From: Spongiibacteraceae bacterium
Lineage (GTDB): Bacteria; Pseudomonadota; Gammaproteobacteria; Pseudomonadales; PIVM01
Reading direction: 5' to 3'
NCBI GenBank assembly: GCA_030618505.1
Contig: JAUXDF010000006.1
Span: 1-22,691 of the forward strand
Length of the DNA: 22,691 bases
Shown: positions 21,961 through 22,691 of the stretch, in pieces
Position numbering within the stretch: position 1 is the stretch's first letter
Layout of the letters: every line of letters begins with the position of its first letter
Notes under the pieces: generated by a model
Database searches by the model: none
What the model saw: the letters and a program-made list of their open reading frames with translations, nothing else
What the model was told of the DNA's origin: nothing
Made by a program: the position numbers and the translations under genes

Positions 21961-22151
21961 GAGTCTGTCGGATTTAACGCTGTTCTACTGCGGAAAAACA
22001 TAAATCAGCCATTTTTCTCGTTCGATTGCGTTAAATAGCGAGCTATGCCCAAAGCGTTTCACGGGGCAGGCTCTTCGCCTTAATCGAACGCAAAAACTGA
22101 CTAATTTTTGCTTTCCCTCGCTACGAACGGTTAAACCCGACAGACTCCTAG
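21957..22151. mobile_element. MITE type B, complete copy with CTAG ends
   Basis: A 195-bp element with 22-bp terminal inverted repeats: CTAGGAGTCTGTCGGATTTAAC (21957-21978) and its complement at 22130-22151, differing at one position. CTAG at both outer edges may be a 4-bp target duplication or part of the ends, as in IS5-like elements that use CTAG/YTAR targets. Internal palindromy (CGTTCGATT near 22019-22027 with AATCGAACG near 22082-22090) predicts a large hairpin. No transposase ORF. It starts inside the stop codon of the AgmX/PglI-like gene and a partial copy lies at 9391-9427. Confidence 0.85.
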
Positions 22152-22566
22152 TATTTTAAAAATGTAGTTTATTGATTGCAATATTAGATTTTAAATTGAT
22201 ATTGCTTTTTTTTGTCAATTGATAAAATCATGCGCTTAATATTAAAGAGACGGATGATATCAAAAGGTATTTATTAATGCCGTTCCGTCGGCTGCTAATG
22301 TAAAGCTGTTGTGTTGTTGGAGATAAGCGATATCGGATGTCGTGCATAGGCGGATTTTATATAGCTGAAAACACACATTCAAAGCTGTTTTATAATGTTG
22401 CTTTAGGCGTTATTAAGGATTTCTGAAATCATGCTGGTTTATATTATATATCGGTCTAAATAGCATTAGGTTATGACGATGCTGTCACGACATATCGATA
22501 TATAATAAGTAATACTATAAATGTTGAGAATAAATCCATATGTCGAGTTGTATAGGGGATGTTGTA
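22152..22566. other. AT-rich 415-bp gap before a lipoprotein gene
   Basis: No credible ORF. The stretch is clearly more AT-rich than its surroundings. A TATAAT hexamer is at 22391-22396 but lacks a convincing -35 box. GGGGA at 22556-22560 is a ribosome site for the ATG at 22567. It probably carries the promoter and a long leader of the following gene, but I see no recognisable riboswitch or operator. Confidence 0.4.
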
Positions 22567-22691
22567 ATGGATACGCTAGTTAAACTTATAGGTAAGAGAG
22601 CTTTATTGTTGCTCGCGCCAGTCTTATTGCTGGGTTGCGGTGAAAGTACTTCTGATCTGGATACCGATGTTTTTACGGAAACACCCTTCGC
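22567..22691 (+). CDS. Lipoprotein, 5' end only
   Basis: The ATG at 22567 is preceded by GGGGA 6 nt upstream. The 41 visible residues start with a basic N-region and hydrophobic core (KLIGKRALLLLAPVLLLGC) ending in the good lipobox LLGC; the mature protein begins CGESTSDLDTDVF with Gly at +2, so outer-membrane sorting is expected. The gene runs off the window, so no family can be named. It lies on the same strand as the envelope-machine operon but is separated from its last gene by a MITE and 415 bp, so it may be a separate unit or a further component. Confidence 0.7.
   Translation, partial: MDTLVKLIGKRALLLLAPVLLLGCGESTSDLDTDVFTETPF

Noticed and set aside
1..22691. CRISPR arrays, tRNA or rRNA genes, prophage or integrase genes
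   Set aside because: No regularly spaced repeats, no cloverleaf or rRNA-like stretch recognised, and no integrase or transposase ORF found.

Overview
The window looks like a chromosomal segment of a Gram-negative gammaproteobacterium, probably marine and close to the Cellvibrionales/Spongiibacteraceae type. The evidence is BamD, DgkA, RluD-PgeF and NadE of gammaproteobacterial form, the bamD / rluD-pgeF divergent arrangement known from gammaproteobacteria, moderate GC, and several short palindromic or MITE-like repeats in the gaps. The taxonomic call is inference from protein character only.

Positions 1-9500 are mostly housekeeping. In order they hold the 3' end of a flavin reductase gene, a MITE-like palindrome, rpsT with its terminator, a membrane GGDEF diguanylate cyclase convergent with dgkA, a 694-bp gap without a clear gene (it has a strong plus-strand terminator and may encode a small RNA), nadE and bamD on the minus strand, and the divergent rluD-pgeF pair. 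A large acyl-CoA dehydrogenase gene lies head-to-head with a DUF3014-type envelope protein gene. A small secreted cysteine protein gene and a second MITE-like copy follow.

Positions 10246-21960 form the notable part: a divergent envelope-machine locus. On the minus strand are three outer-membrane beta-barrel genes: two paralogues flanking a barrel fused to an N-terminal SH3 domain. On the plus strand nine tightly packed genes encode a periplasmic coiled-coil protein, a 577-aa periplasmic TPR protein, a 959-aa TPR lipoprotein, a TPR lipoprotein of about 277 aa, a 93-aa secreted protein, one MotA/TolQ/ExbB-type motor protein, two ExbD/TolR-type proteins, and an inner-membrane protein with a basic/proline linker and an AgmX/PglI-like C-terminal domain. 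This gene content matches the core of the Myxococcus Agl-Glt gliding machinery and the related Nfs spore-coat machinery (AglRQS motor, AgmX/PglI-type protein, TPR scaffolds, OM barrels). No polarity or Ras-like GTPase gene is seen. I infer a proton-driven trans-envelope machine of unknown cargo. The first ExbD paralogue has Asn where the proton-carrying membrane Asp is expected, while the second keeps Asp.

The last plus-strand gene ends exactly in the CTAG end of a 195-bp MITE. After an AT-rich gap, the window ends inside the start of another lipoprotein gene.
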